From assembly GCF_036785885.1 (NCBI RefSeq), contig NC_092323.1:6766501-6830500 (forward strand): 64,000 bases of DNA, read 5' to 3'. The translations under genes and the position numbers were made by a program. The notes under the pieces were generated by a model. The model saw nothing but the letters and a program-made list of their open reading frames with translations. It was not told where the DNA came from and did not search any database. Each line of letters starts with the position of its first letter. Within the stretch, counting starts at the first letter, position 1. This stretch comes from Coffea arabica. Its lineage: Eukaryota > Streptophyta > Magnoliopsida > Gentianales > Rubiaceae. Below, one piece after another: positions 33,201 to 44,704 of the stretch.

Positions 33201-34228
33201 TTCAATTTGATCTCTAAAAGCATATGGTATTTCTAATGAATGCTTCTCATTTAGATGAGAGAAGGGAATTAAGGAAAAGAATAAAAGAGGGGACGTTGAG
33301 AATGACAGGAAAGGAGCGTAATCTAATAAAGTCTGTTTTCTGCAAAGTCGTATTTGTGGATTCGTGCCCCTTACATGAACATTAAGGACTTTTATTAGCA
33401 GCAATTCGTCATTTTTCACACATACCAGTACCAATCAAATAATCAGGTAAAAAACTTATCACAAAGTAATCATATAACGAGAAAGACATGCGTTTTGGTA
33501 AAACCACATAGTCATTAGTAAAAGGCAGAAAAAGAAAAACGAAAATAACCTTTTCTCTTTTCTTGACAAGACATGGGAAAAATCTACAAATCTCATTAGT
33601 ATGATACTAGTCCCTGAAAAGACCAATAATTTGTCCAATGAAACAGAAAACACAATCCAAGCAAACCCAATCAACCTTTTACGAAAATTAACGTCAGCCC
33701 CAACATCTAAATCTTCAAAACCCAACTGTGTACGATTAAAAACTGATTATCTAAACCAACCCACCTACCTAACAGACATGAAATGACAAAAATAATATCT
33801 TTGTTTAGCAAACAAAAAAATGGAAGAAACCAAAAAAGGGTCCTTGGCATACCTGAAGTTCTTGGACAAAGGGGGTCTGGTGGGGCGATAAAGAATGGAA
33901 AAGCTGAGGTTTTGGAGGCATCTTCATCACTAAAATAAGGAATTTGGGACTGAGATGAGAAACTGATCATAGTCTGTCCATTATTCCCAGGGAGACCTGA
34001 ACCAGATCTCAGCAAAGCAGGAATTTGGCCTTGTGAAAAGATGCAAAATTCACCAGCCCTAGCAGATTTAGACACCCTCAAACTCTCCTGAATAGAACCA
34101 GATCTCTCAGTTTTGAGCACCCCAGATCCTCCTCTCTTTTCTAGACTGATCCCAAATGGCTCTGAACCAGCACCATTGCATGAAGCATCCCCACCTACAC
34201 CTTCAGTTGTTATCATCCCAAAATCCAT
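30300..34228 (-). CDS. Growth-regulating factor (GRF), GRF1/2-type
   Basis: Four coding exons on the minus strand: 34228-33853, 33021-32797, 31903-31549 and 31113-30300. All have GT...AG borders and keep one frame of 589 codons. The QLQ domain (about residues 146-181, with QWMELEHQ) binds GIF co-activators. The WRC domain has the full C-x9-C-x10-C-x2-H set (C221, C231, C242, H245) and an adjacent basic [11 protein letters not shown], for DNA binding. C-terminal blocks typical of the larger GRFs are present: [18 protein letters not shown] and GGPLGEVL (about 497-504). The protein should be a nuclear transcription factor promoting cell proliferation in leaves and other organs. A miR396 site lies in exon 3. 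The start is the first ATG of the exon, [10 protein letters not shown], as in relatives. Confidence 0.96.
31731..31751 (-). promoter_or_regulatory. miR396 target site in the GRF mRNA
   Basis: The plus strand here reads TTCCACAGGCTTTCTTGAAC plus G. This is the miR396 sequence with the one-base bulge (extra G) known from GRF targets. It lies in exon 3, over the codons for RSRKPVE just after the WRC domain, which is the conserved position in plant GRFs. It predicts post-transcriptional repression by miR396. Confidence 0.95.
32206..32672 (-). other. Proline-rich open stretch inside GRF intron 2
   Basis: A 147-codon minus-strand frame (32213-32656) with [20 protein letters not shown] and histidine-rich repeats lies within the 893-base second intron. 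It has no splice sites joining it to the GRF frame. It may be a captured gene fragment or chance low-complexity sequence. Confidence 0.25.
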
Positions 34229-35116
34229 TCTTCAAAATAAGTAAAGAGTAGTGATAATCAACAAACGGGTTCAATCTAAAACCTCCGCGAAGCATATCAT
34301 ATCAGGAGTTGAACTGAAGTTTAGTAGTAGTAGAAGTAGAGTCGAGTGTCAAGTGAGCTACAAGCTTAAAGCAGCAAGCAAAGGGAAAAAAAAATGGATA
34401 CTAATGAATAGCAATAAATTGGAAAGAGAGAAGTAGAGATGGGAAGAGGGGAGAGCGGGCGAGAGGAGAAGACAAGGACAAAGGACTAGTACCAAAGACT
34501 CTCTCTGCATCTCGGACATATTAAGCACAAATTTATCTACTTTTGTCTCCCAAGGGGGAGATGAGGTGTGTTAGTTGATTAGTTCTGGATGAGATTTATT
34601 AGTTGGTTAATACTGAGATTTATTAGTAGTAAACAACAGTAGTGGTACTATTTAGTTTTTAATTTCTGGTTCCAAATAAAATTTTATGTCGCTTTTTGTT
34701 TTGGTATTAATAACCTTAATATGGCATTGTTCTCAAAATTTTTCCTAAATGAGTTTCTCAGTTAAAATCAACTCTTTGATCTAATAGTTATTGACTACTT
34801 CTGTTAATTGGTTGGCTGGTTTATATGGAAAACTATGCATTGAAAAACAATAAACAAACAAGTTTAAAGCAACTTCCTGAAGAAGTAAATTTAAAGTATA
34901 TTAGCAGGGTGTTCATTGATCAGTTACTAAAATTCAATTAATTTTGATACAATCTATTTCCAAAGTCTACTTGTCCCTTAAAAGAAATCAGTTATTAAAA
35001 TTCAATTAATTAGTTACATTAACGAACTTTCCGTGCATTTAGTTTTATCAAAAATAACTGATTTATTCAAAATTTATGTGCACCTTAAGAGGAACAAAAT
35101 AAAGACCAAAAGCTAA
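34229..35116. other. GRF upstream region
   Basis: The first 280 bases are purine-rich on the plus strand (pyrimidine-rich leader of GRF on the minus strand). Beyond about 34600 it is AT-rich. A 24-base direct repeat, TCAGTTAYTAAAATTCAATT-like, occurs at 34920 and 34988. Confidence 0.45.
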
Positions 35117-35125
35117 AAGTTAAAA

Positions 35126-35486
35126 GGGAAAATGACATGTTTCATCCCTCATATTTCGTAAAAATATTCTTTTCGTCCTTCACATTTAAAACGAAACAAA
35201 TTGGTCTTCCACATTTAAAAACCCAAACTTTTATATCCTAGAAATAAACTCTCAGTTGTGAATCAAACCATCTAACAACCCGGTTACAAATTTGGGGGGT
35301 AGAATTGGTAGATCACTCGCAAAAACATATTTCCAACAAATAAATTAAAGCAATTAAAAAATCTTAATTAAAACCCATTTGTTTCTTCAAAAGAATATTG
35401 TGAGGGACCAATTTGCTTCGTTTTAAATGTGAGGGACGAAAAAAATATTTTTACGAAATGTGATGGATGAAACATGTCATTTTCTC
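35126..35486. mobile_element. Mutator-type MITE
   Basis: 361 bases with terminal inverted repeats of about 80 bases. The left end is GGGAAAATGACATGTTTCAT and the right end is its complement with few mismatches. It is flanked by the exact 9-base duplication AAGTTAAAA (35117-35125, 35487-35495). The 9-base duplication and long TIRs indicate the Mutator superfamily. There is no coding capacity, so it would depend on a transposase elsewhere. Confidence 0.9.
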
Positions 35487-36332
35487 AAGTTAAAATGTAA
35501 AATTAAAAGTACACAGAGTTATGAATTATCGATTCAATATTCGACTATTATTTCGTTCGTGCACTAGCATGGAATAATTTTTTATTGTGATTAATTATGA
35601 ATGAACACAAGGCTTAAATAAAACCATTAACAATATCTATATATTATTCATATTTATATTAAAAATTATTATACTACAAATATGGAACTATCCTATTAGT
35701 CTTTAGAAACTTTTATACATAAATTTATTATAATGTGATAATATTCATTAACAAGTATAATAAAAAATTATTATATGTGGATAACAAGAATAATTCAACT
35801 TTATTAAACAATATATGAGTTGTTAGAAGTGAGAGAAATTATAGATAAAATTGTTTGGAAGAGAATTAAATGCAAAATTGGATAAATCCAAGTGTCCATT
35901 GATCCATCACTTCTATTCAATTAGACACGCTACCTAGGAAACAGAAGATGCCTAGTCAACTCGTGTGTGTTTAGACACAGTCAAGTACTTAGTACCACTG
36001 CTGATAATTTTCAATCAATCGATAGCTGATAATTGAAGCGTGCTTAAACGTTGAAATGTTTGTTCAAAATTACTCCGTTATCAAATTTTATACATCAATT
36101 TTAGATTGTTTTACCCAATAATTGAGAATGATTTAAAAATTTAACTATTAACTACTTAACCGAAATTTGAGAACCAAAACGCAAATGTTTTGATCTTTTT
36201 CTTTTATTTATTTAACCAATTTGTGAGCGGCCCAGATTTTACACTGACAAATTTGTTGCTCAACCATTGTAAGAATTGATTGTCATTGTAACGAAGACAT
36301 TCATGAAGCAGTTGTACATCCGAGATTCCAAA

Positions 36333-36589
36333 GGACGAGGGGCCTGGACGGTTGTCAGAGACAACCGTCCCAGGCAGTTGACGGCCCGGATGAAGCTAAA
36401 AAATTTTGTGCGGCTCAGATCACGTTTTGTAACTCGATTTTCACGCCGTGTGGGACCCACAAAAATGGTGTTTTATTTTACTCGCTGTTGTTCAATTGTT
36501 ACACATTGTACAGATGATGTTACACCATGTACAAATGGTGTTACACCTTCCGGAGCGGTTGTTCTGACAACCGCTCCAGCCCCGCGTCC
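36333..36589. mobile_element. Second Mutator-type MITE, GC-rich ends
   Basis: 257 bases flanked by the exact 9-base duplication GATTCCAAA (36324-36332, 36590-36598). The ends GGACGAGGGGCCTGGACGGT and, on the other strand, GGACGCGGGGCTGGAGCGGT match as imperfect TIRs. Each end folds on itself (GGACGGTTGTCAGAGACAACCGTCC type), giving a hairpin within each arm. Inside, GTACANATGRTGTTACACC occurs twice in tandem (about 36506-36546). No coding capacity. Confidence 0.85.
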
Positions 36590-36598
36590 GATTCCAAA

Positions 36599-37215
36599 AG
36601 GGCATGTCTTCAAGTAAAGGACCATTTTGGGTTTAACTGTAGCTAGCGGCTGATGCACATCCAATATATGTGCAGCTAGTAAAAAGATATTTAAAAAAAA
36701 ATTAGTTAGAGAAGTGGGGGTTTTTTTTTTTTGGGTAGGGAGGTGATTGTTAATTCAATAGATGTAGAGTACTTATAAGGAGGTGAGTAATTAAAATAAT
36801 GTAATTTTGAAACCCATTTCCTCCCGCTGTCTGTATGGTATAAGATGCTACTGATTGATAGTTTTAATTTCTACTATTTGGAGATTGTTTGTTAATATTA
36901 ATTATTATTTCCATTAGGATCTGTCTAACGTCTACTGGGTACCCGGCAAAATATATTTCAGATGTCATATTTTTTAAAATATAAGATTAATTAGGTAAAG
37001 TAAATGAATATAAGTGAGGGAAGGTAAAAATAAATAGAAAAAGTATATAAATGCCGCGGAGTATAATAATTATTAGTATGTCTATATACATCGTAAGTTA
37101 GGTGAATTTTAAATGTGTTAATGGATGTCAAACTAGAAAAATCCTTTCTATTATTGTAGTTTCTTTGTGATCTTATCAAAACGAAAAAAGTGAGGGGCCA
37201 TTTTAGTTAGGTTAA
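36599..37215. other. Intergenic between MITEs
   Basis: AT-rich, with a poly(T) run near 36721. No gene recognised. Confidence 0.45.
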
Positions 37216-37217
37216 TA

Positions 37218-37547
37218 CTCCCTCCGTCCCACTTTGATAGTTCTGGTTCTTTTTTCACACAATTTAATAAAAAAGTAGTTAACTTTATTAGAACAATCAA
37301 TTTAGGTAGCTATTTTCCTAAAATACCCTCACATTAATTAGAGTACAACTTTATGGGAATTTGAATTGATGGTAAAAAAAGAATCAACTCTCATCAAATG
37401 GGGTAGGTTTATAGTAACAACAACTTACATTGAATAAGGGTATTTTAGGAAAATTAAAATACAATTATATTCTTCAATTGAAAAGTTAACTACAATTTGG
37501 GACAGACAAAAAGGGAAAACAGGACTATCAAAGTGGGACGGAGGGAG
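37218..37547. mobile_element. Stowaway MITE
   Basis: 330 bases with terminal inverted repeats CTCCCTCCGTCCCACTTTGA, matching for about 24 bases, and TA target duplications on both sides (37216-37217, 37548-37549). The CTCCCTCCGT start and TA target are diagnostic of Stowaway elements mobilised by Tc1/mariner transposases. AT-rich interior, no coding capacity. Confidence 0.95.
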
Positions 37548-37549
37548 TA

Positions 37550-38974
37550 CTTATTTACTGGTTTTAATTACATTTTGCTTATATGTGAAGCTTTTGCAAT
37601 GAATTATACATTAGTGCACGGAATAAGGGGGTACACAAGCAATGAGGAGGACGACCTAAACTCTCGTCTTCAATAAATGTGTAGTTGAATTTGTAAGACT
37701 GACAGGTTGATTCTCTATCATGTGAAAAATGTTAAAACACGGAAAACAAATTTAAACCACCCTTTGACTTTAACGGCGATGATATATCGTAGAAAGGAAA
37801 AAGAAGAATGTATTTGTTTTTTTTTTTGTTTAAAAAAAATCTATTTCATTGCCAGACCAGAATAATAGGTAGTATACGCATGTGTTGAAAGTTCATAAAG
37901 AAGAATCTAATCTGCAGCAAGAAAAGGAAAAGGCCCTTTTAACTCGAATTGTTTACGAAAAAACTTCTGAAACTTTACACTGATGAGAGACAATTACTTA
38001 AACGGGGGAGGACTTTGTGAAATTTGACTGTTGATAATCGGAAGCTTGGTAGGTCTCTTGGGATGAGAGATCAGTTGGTGGATTCTGGATAAAAATGGCA
38101 AATGTAAAAGCACGCAAGCTAGGCTAGATGTGTTTCGCTCCGTCAGGTTATTCGGTTCAGTTGGATCACCCTATAAATTAGAGTAGGCTCCTTCCTTGAG
38201 AGTAGGAGTAGGTTAGACTAGATTAAATATATTTTTACGAAAAAAAAAGGAAAAGGAAATTGTAAATATTAGTACTAGTATACTACTGCTACGTGTTAAA
38301 GAAAGGTAAGGACAATAAACGTCATTAATTTCCTAACTAGAGAGCTAAGTGCTACTACAGTACTTGTTTAATTTTGAGACTTTTTTTCCAACAAAAAAAT
38401 GGGTAAGAATTTTGGGGGGATGAGGGTAAATAAATAGATAAGGCAGGAAAGAAAGAAAAAAAGAGAAGAAGCAAAGTTGATTTATTGGCTCAAGACAAAG
38501 ATGCCTGCATGTACTTGGTGTATCAATCAAGTCAATAGAATGTCCCAAATCATAAACAAGGCGGATGGGATTGGGAGTGAGGAAGGTAGAAGGATGAGGC
38601 GCGAGGAGGGGGCGGTGGTGGGAATGGGGATCGCTGCCCAAAGCATATCGCCAAATCAATCCATATCCATTCAATGCAGTGTGAGCGTGGTAGTGCATTA
38701 ATATGAATGTCTCCACCATACATCCTACTGTTACTTACTTGTGTTTTGACTAACTCGAGACGCTGTCTCTGTTAAATTTACTCTCAATCCCAAAGCCCAC
38801 AATAAGTTGTTGGAACAATAAATTACATTCATAAGAATCAGGCCACTTCTTCTTCTTCCTGGTTTTTTTTTTTTTTTTTTTTTTTGTCTTGGGGGGCGGG
38901 GGGTGGGGTGGGGTTGTATATATATATATATATATATATATTCGGTTGACTGGGTTATGTAATGCGGATTTCCG
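37550..38974. other. Intergenic, no gene recognised
   Basis: AT-rich, with a T run and G-rich stretch at 38863-38913 and a TA microsatellite at 38917-38941. The plus-strand open stretch near 38477-38701 is purine-biased and has no motif. Confidence 0.45.
38917..38941. repeat. TA microsatellite
   Basis: About 12 TA units after a poly(T) and a G-rich run. Confidence 0.9.
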
Positions 38975-39313
38975 TCTCCCATCTGGGTTATGAAATTTGT
39001 TCTAGTGTATTTTTATCTGTCGTTTTATTATCCCCATACAGTATTAATTATTTTTTTCACAATTTTACCCTTTTATCTCTCTTTTTCAACACAGGGTTCT
39101 TAATTACTACTCCTAGTTTGGTGGGAGTTAGTTTGCATTGCTTTTGGCCTAGTAAAACAGCACCATTTAGTACTCTAGTGAGAGAAAACATGGGTGAATT
39201 AGACAATTAATGAGGGTACAAAAGGAAAGTAGTGTACAGATTTAAGCAATGAAAAACTTTTCTTAATTGGTGTGTAAAACCTTAAACGTCAGTTATAAAA
39301 AAAAGGAAGGGAG
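38975..39313 (-). mobile_element. Stowaway-like MITE, copy with damaged left end
   Basis: Closely similar over its length to the reverse complement of 60381-60731. Shared blocks include TAACTGACGTTTAAG-type ends, CTAGTGTA, TTTTATCTGTCGTTTTATTA and ACTCCTAGTTTGGTGGGAGT. The right TIR, GTCAGTTATAAAAAAAAGGA then AGGGAG, is intact and followed by TA. The left TIR is shortened and altered. Confidence 0.85.
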
Positions 39314-39320
39314 TATTAGG

Positions 39321-39465
39321 TTGTGTTTGGATTGCATTTTCTGTGATTTTTTATGGAAAAATTACTGTAGCGATTTGATGTATTGTGAGGAAAAAAGATA
39401 ATAGAAAAATGTGATCACGAAAAATGACGTAATTTTTCGACGGAAACTGGCAATCCAAACAAGTT
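39321..39465. mobile_element. Small MITE with GTTTGGATTGC ends
   Basis: Inverted ends GTTTGGATTGC (39325-39335) and GCAATCCAAAC (39450-39460) enclose a short interior with AAAAATTACTGTAGCGATTT and GATGTATTGTGAGG. These blocks recur in 40066-40230 and in the complement of 59616-59785. It sits directly beside the Stowaway copy. The target duplication is unclear, so the superfamily (Tourist/Harbinger or hAT) is open. Confidence 0.65.
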
Positions 39466-41963
39466 CTAATTACTACTGCTACTACTTACGTTATGTCCGA
39501 GAAGGGGCCTTGAAGACAACACCAGCAAGTAGTGAAGTGGGAAAAGGCGCAAAAGTCTCTGTCAAATAGAGATAGATAAAACAAAAACGTTGCTTTCAAT
39601 AATATCTTGGACCGTAAATACCAATATGGTCCAGGTCTAACCCACGTGATGTTGCTGAGTATTAAAAATCCTAAGTCTCCTTCTTCGATTTTTTTTTTTT
39701 TAATATCACATTTTAGCAAACCTTTTTTTTTTTTTTTTGGTTTGGGTCAAAAGGAATGCAAAGGCCGTCACCGAAAAACAAGTAAGTAATTCCACAAGGA
39801 GAAATAATTTTCCGAAGGAAACTCTGAAAAGCCTTGGCCTCTCAGTCTCTTTCCGAAACACACGACGGTTTTGCTTGCAAATTTCTGTTTCGGGCCTGCC
39901 TCACACGCACAGCTAATTCACCCATTCTATTCTCTATGCATCCCTTTTTGACAATTGTCAATGCCAAGTACTTCATTTATTTAGTACTACAAAGTACTTG
40001 TCTTTTCAAACTCAATCGTGCCAGCGAGAGAACCTCGTTTTAAGGTTGTAGGCAAAGTTTTTTGCTGGATTTGTTTGCATTGACGATTATTTGGGGGAAA
40101 AATTACTATAATAACTGTTGATATCGCTTGTGATGTGATGTGATACCTAAGTATATGTGAAGTGAGAAGATAGTTAACAAAATTTTAAATAAAAAAATGA
40201 CAAAACCGTGTTTGAGGAACATCTAAATTCTACATTACTCCTTTTGAAACAAATGTTGGAAAAAAAGTTTTAGGAAAATTACGTTTCTCCAACTATATTT
40301 TTATTACACAAACACCATTTTCCAAAAAAAAAAAAAAAAGGAAAAGTTGTCAGAGTGAAAATTCCCTGAAAAGCAACCCTCCAAATGGAATTTATTTTTG
40401 GAAAAGCAATTGACGTAAATCGTGTGGTACAGAGCCTCTGTTTTTTCATCTAAACAATTACTTATGTGGTATGAACAGATTTACATTATTGTTCTCAGCT
40501 CAGATTTTGTCATTACCCATTAAAAAGTGAAAATTGTCACGGTCATAAGTATAGAACGGGCTAATTTCCCCTTGTATTGTTGAAGAAAACAAAGATCAAG
40601 AAAGTGTGGTCTTGACACGGGTTATTAGGATTTCAATTTAGAATGCTCACACATTCCAATCATTGTTCCTGCGTCTCTCCATATTAGTATTGCCTTTTGT
40701 CGACTAAAACGTTGTTGGATGAAGTTCCGACATCATCGTGGATTCCGCGTTGTCGTCGAGCTGCATGCACCATTATATTTGTTCTGTAAATCTGTTAGAA
40801 TGAAATGGACCGCTGCTTTTGCATCAAAATCAGTCGCACTGGAACTTCCAGCAAATTCTGTCCAATTTAAAGCACATCCATCGAGTTGAGCAGTACCACG
40901 ACGGAGCAGCGCTTGAAATATGGTTGTGGTGGTCTATGGCAGTCGAGTTTCCTATGATTGCCTTCTACGTATCTCAGATTTGAGACAAATATGTTTCCGC
41001 ATTAATTGTCTGAAGATTTCCAGCCAACCGAATTACTCTAGAATTCAGATCTTAAGTCACTTTCACGCATTGCGAATTATTTTTTGTTTGAGATGGATCC
41101 CCAAGACCAAGATTGTTCATCGCCTTATAGTATTCCTTTTGCTTGGCTAAGCATTTCTCTACTCAAATCCTGCAAATTGATCATCGGCAGTTTTCTTTCA
41201 TCTTTTCTTTTGAACCCATGCCACGTATTTCAACCCCCTGTTGATTGGTTTTTTTTTTTTATCGCAACGATAACATTTGTATAATCTACTCTAAGGAAAA
41301 GAGGAGAAGCTGACGAAATTTTTCGGTCAACCATCATTAAGTGGCAAGGTGAATCCTTGACCTTCCATCCCCTATTGATTGGTTGCTTCCTCAATTGTTG
41401 TCTAACTGCCTTTTTTTCAACTCCAGTAAATGACTTTTTGTTGAAATAATTAAATCCAATCCCAGATTAACCTCTAAAAGTCGGAACCCTTGAAGTCAAC
41501 CCAAGGACTTAACTACCCAATCCAAACCCCCCGGAATCGATGTGGGACTACTAAACTAGGACTGTAGAGCGCCTGCTGCTAAGTGTTGTCTAGCTGCCTT
41601 TGACATCATCAAATTCCTCTACCAACGTCAAACCTCAAAAGAAGCACTCGGGCCACTTTTGAATGGGCTACTATTGTAGTAGCAGTGTGAGAGACGAACG
41701 GGAGCATTGTACGGGCTCGAAAGATGGCATAGATATGCTACCTCTGATTTGTAGGCCTTTTAATCCACTAGAAATGGGCTCAACGAAGTCCAAGAAAATG
41801 TACCAACCGTTGATCTCATCAGGGTCAAGAGCCTCATGCTACGTCACCGTTTCATCTTCTTTCGGTGGAAACTGGAAAGTTCTCCCGCCACATAAAAATT
41901 TCCTGCCATCGTTGCCCCGATCCCCATCCCGCGCTTCGGTCTCTCTCTCTAAAGCCTAAAGCC
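39466..41963. other. Intergenic upstream of the AAED1 gene
   Basis: It contains a decayed MITE copy (about 40066-40230) and several poly(A) runs. The last 100 bases are pyrimidine-rich leader of the gene at 41964. CGATGTGGGAC at about 41538 resembles the reverse of a plant snRNA upstream element but has no partner TATA. Confidence 0.45.
40066..40230. mobile_element. Decayed copy of the GTTTGGATTG MITE family
   Basis: TTTGTTTGCATTGACGATTA, then ATTACTATAATAACT and TGTGATGTGATGTGATACC, follow the same order as in 59616-59785 (complement) with many substitutions. The right end could not be fixed. Confidence 0.5.
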
Positions 41964-44330
41964 ATGGCGACGACGATATCTCCTCCGCCGCAAACACTAA
42001 TATTAAAACGATCGTCAATTTCCACTTCCGTTTGTTTTCCGTCATCTCAAAGGCTAGTGTCAGCACCCCAGACTTGTTCAGTTTCAGTTAACTCTGTCAG
42101 TTCAATCCATTTCCCAAAATCCAAAAGGCTAAATCGTTCTCCGGCTAGAGCTCAAGCCTCCTCGGTTGCTTCTTTTTCCCAGAATGTCGGGGATTTGCTG
42201 GGTGATGTCAGCATCTTCACCGCCACCGGCGAGCCCGTCAAGTTCAAAGACCTCTGGGATCAAAAACAGGTAATTCACCCACACTTAAATTTATACTGGT
42301 GGAGTAGTTTTTTACGCTTTTTTTAAAATTTTGAGAATTACAACATTAGCTATGCGCTTTTATCAGATGATGATCATTGACCGTTAGTTCCTAATTTTAC
42401 CGCCAGCGCTTCTTTTTTTTTTTTTTTTTATAAATAATTTTAACTAAAATCACACTGCCCTATTATTTAACCCATGATATCCTGATTTTATTTTTTTAAT
42501 TGGTAATTGTCTTTTAGTCTAATTCTCGATCAGGGGATTTTTGCTAAATCTTCCTTTTTTGTTTCTAGGGAATGGCAGTTGTTGCTCTGTTAAGGCATTT
42601 TGGGTGTCCTTGCTGGTAAGCACGGAGCCATGCAAGCAAATGCTATTTTCTGTGATGGTTGCCTGCTTGATCTTCACACTGGTGCTTTTTAATGGCTTTC
42701 TTTGTTCACAATCATTTAGCTGGGAACTTGCTTCAGTACTTAAAGAATCAAAAGAGAGATTCGACTCTGCTGGCGTGAAGCTAATTGCTGTTGGTGTTGG
42801 TGCGCCCAGCAAAGCTCGCATTCTTGCTGAGAGGGTTTGTCTCTTGCATTTCATAGCCGCCTTTTTTTTTTTTTTTTGGTTAACATGAACTTCAAAAGAT
42901 TTCTCTTAACATTTATTACTTCGAAGAGTCTAAACTATTTACTATGTGAAATAGGATTGACGTTGGGTTCGATTAGGATGTTTAGATGGTAGCTTGACGT
43001 ATATTTGACATCCATGATCTAAATTCTGGATTATAACTAAGCCTGGTGTCAAGTTACTGCAAAACAAGAAACAAAGAGTGCAGTAAATCGCACCAGATTG
43101 CACTATCTGCTCTTATGATTTCTTCAAGAAACTCGAGACCTTTTTGCAGTCGTTTTTCAAAAGGATTTTGGTTTGCCAGTGTTCAAAATGTTGGATATGT
43201 CATAAGCGTGCAGAAATGATTCTTGTGAATAAGCAATGGAGTTCATTTTGTCTGCCTGTGCCACATTTGGTTGTGCACCATTTCTTGCCTCCTTGGTTAG
43301 GATGTCTGGCTGGAATGGCAGAATGGGACTTGCCTCCTGAGTTTCATGGAAGCTTATCCACTTATGGAGGCCTAGTGTATCAATGGTTATTCCTAACCGT
43401 ACCTGTCCATGGTTTTCAGTCTGTTTTAGGTCATATTTGGGCAATTAAACTTGCAATTTGGCAAGGCTGCCAGCAATATAACTGCTGATTGATTAAGATT
43501 GTGAGGCTGAGTTATTCTATAAAGATGAGATTCTACACTGGATTTCTTTAATGTGTAATATGCTGGCATGGGGTTTGTATCATTTTAAAGTATAGTTGAG
43601 TATATATGAAAAGGATCCAACGATCCATTTCTTCAGCATCATTTTGCTCTGAGAAAGATTGTTTTGTCGATTATTTCCACAATTTGATTTCAAGTAGTTT
43701 TTCATGCTATTGTTTGAGCTGATGCTTCTGGTAATGTTCTTGTATGGCCAGTTACCATTTCCAATTGATTGCCTCTATGCTGACCCTGACCGTAAGGTAA
43801 TAGCTTGTGTGTTCTCAGTTATTGCCAGTTCAATTTCTTCCGTTTGCCATCCTAACTCTGATGCTTTGTATCTCAGGCATATGATGTCTTGGGCTTGTAT
43901 TACGGTGTCGGTCGAACATTTTTCAACCCCGCAAGTGTAATATTTTCTGTTGTCTTATTATCGTTAGTATTTTTGGTAAAATGGGTTTATCATCAAAACT
44001 AGCGTTTTTGGTAAATTCTTTTTGGACCCTGACCTAACAGGCTAAAGTTTTTTCAAGATTTGAGACTCTACGAAATGCTGTAAAGAACTACACTATTGAA
44101 GCCACCCCAGATGATAGAAGTGGAGTCTTGCAACAGGTTTGAGCTCGTAACCTTTAGGGTCCCAGATCAATGTTACTCTTCTCTCAACATTTTGATTTTC
44201 TCTTGATTAGGGAGGGATGTTTGTATTCAGAGGAAAAGAATTGCTATATGCTCGGAAGGATGAAGGGACCGGTGACCATGCTCCCTTAGATGACATCATT
44301 AATATCTGCTGCAAAGTCCCCATTTCATGA
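41964..44330 (+). CDS. Thioredoxin-like AAED1 (peroxiredoxin-like 2) protein, chloroplast
   Basis: Seven exons with GT...AG borders in one frame of 262 codons: 41964-42269, 42569-42615, 42720-42834, 43752-43796, 43877-43936, 44041-44136 and 44211-44330. The first 60-70 residues are Ser/Pro/Arg-rich and low in acid, a likely chloroplast transit peptide. The rest matches the plant AAED1 family of AhpC/TSA-like folds (Arabidopsis At2g37240 type). Landmarks are GEPVKFKDLW, LLRHFGCPCCWELASVLKES with cysteines at about 115, 117 and 118, LIAVGVGAP, YADPDRKAYDVLGLYYGVGR, and GGMFVFRGKELLYARKDEGT. The role is presumed redox, but the substrate is unknown. The start ATG at 41964 is preferred to the in-frame upstream one at 41865 because it begins a typical transit peptide. 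Confidence 0.95.
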
Positions 44331-44535
44331 AGTCTTTCTCTGCTCTCTCTCTTCTAAAATGGTGCTTTCTGGTGTATCTGTCATTATTAAAGTTAGATAA
44401 CCAATATCTAACGGCTGTTTTTTATAATGCCTTCAGCATAGCACTTACCATTTTTTCTGTTGTCTGTTCACTATAGTGTGAACTGCTCTCCATCTCGCGC
44501 GCATATGTAATCATGTAAAATTTTGTGTATATCGC

Positions 44536-44704
44536 CCCCGAGGTAGTCCGATTGGTTCCGTAGTTTGATAGTTACTAGCAGGTCTCGTGATCGATCCTCG
44601 TGTGCTACCTCACTGTGTATCCTTGGGGCAAGGCTCTACACAATTTTCGAAAATTAGTCTGGTCGAAAGGATGGAATATCCTTAAGTGAGAGAAAGAAAG
44701 TGTA
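44536..44704 (+). mobile_element. tRNA-derived SINE
   Basis: 169 bases flanked by the exact 10-base duplication TGTATATCGC (44526-44535, 44705-44714). The head has an A-box-like TAGTCCGATTGG and about 40 bases later a B-box-like GATCGATCC. The body includes CTTGGGGCAAGG and TCTGGTCGAAAGGATGGAAT, and the tail ends GAGAGAAAGAAAG. It was inserted about 200 bases after the AAED1 stop codon, at or near its 3' UTR. Confidence 0.88.

Noticed and set aside
41535-41550. Reverse copy of a plant snRNA upstream element (GTCCCACATCG type)
   Set aside because: No TATA box at the required spacing and no snRNA sequence after it. The same word is common in plant repeats.
43144-43488. 114-codon frame inside intron 3 of the AAED1 gene
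   Set aside because: Tryptophan- and cysteine-rich odd composition and no motif. The frames of the flanking exons fit perfectly without it.
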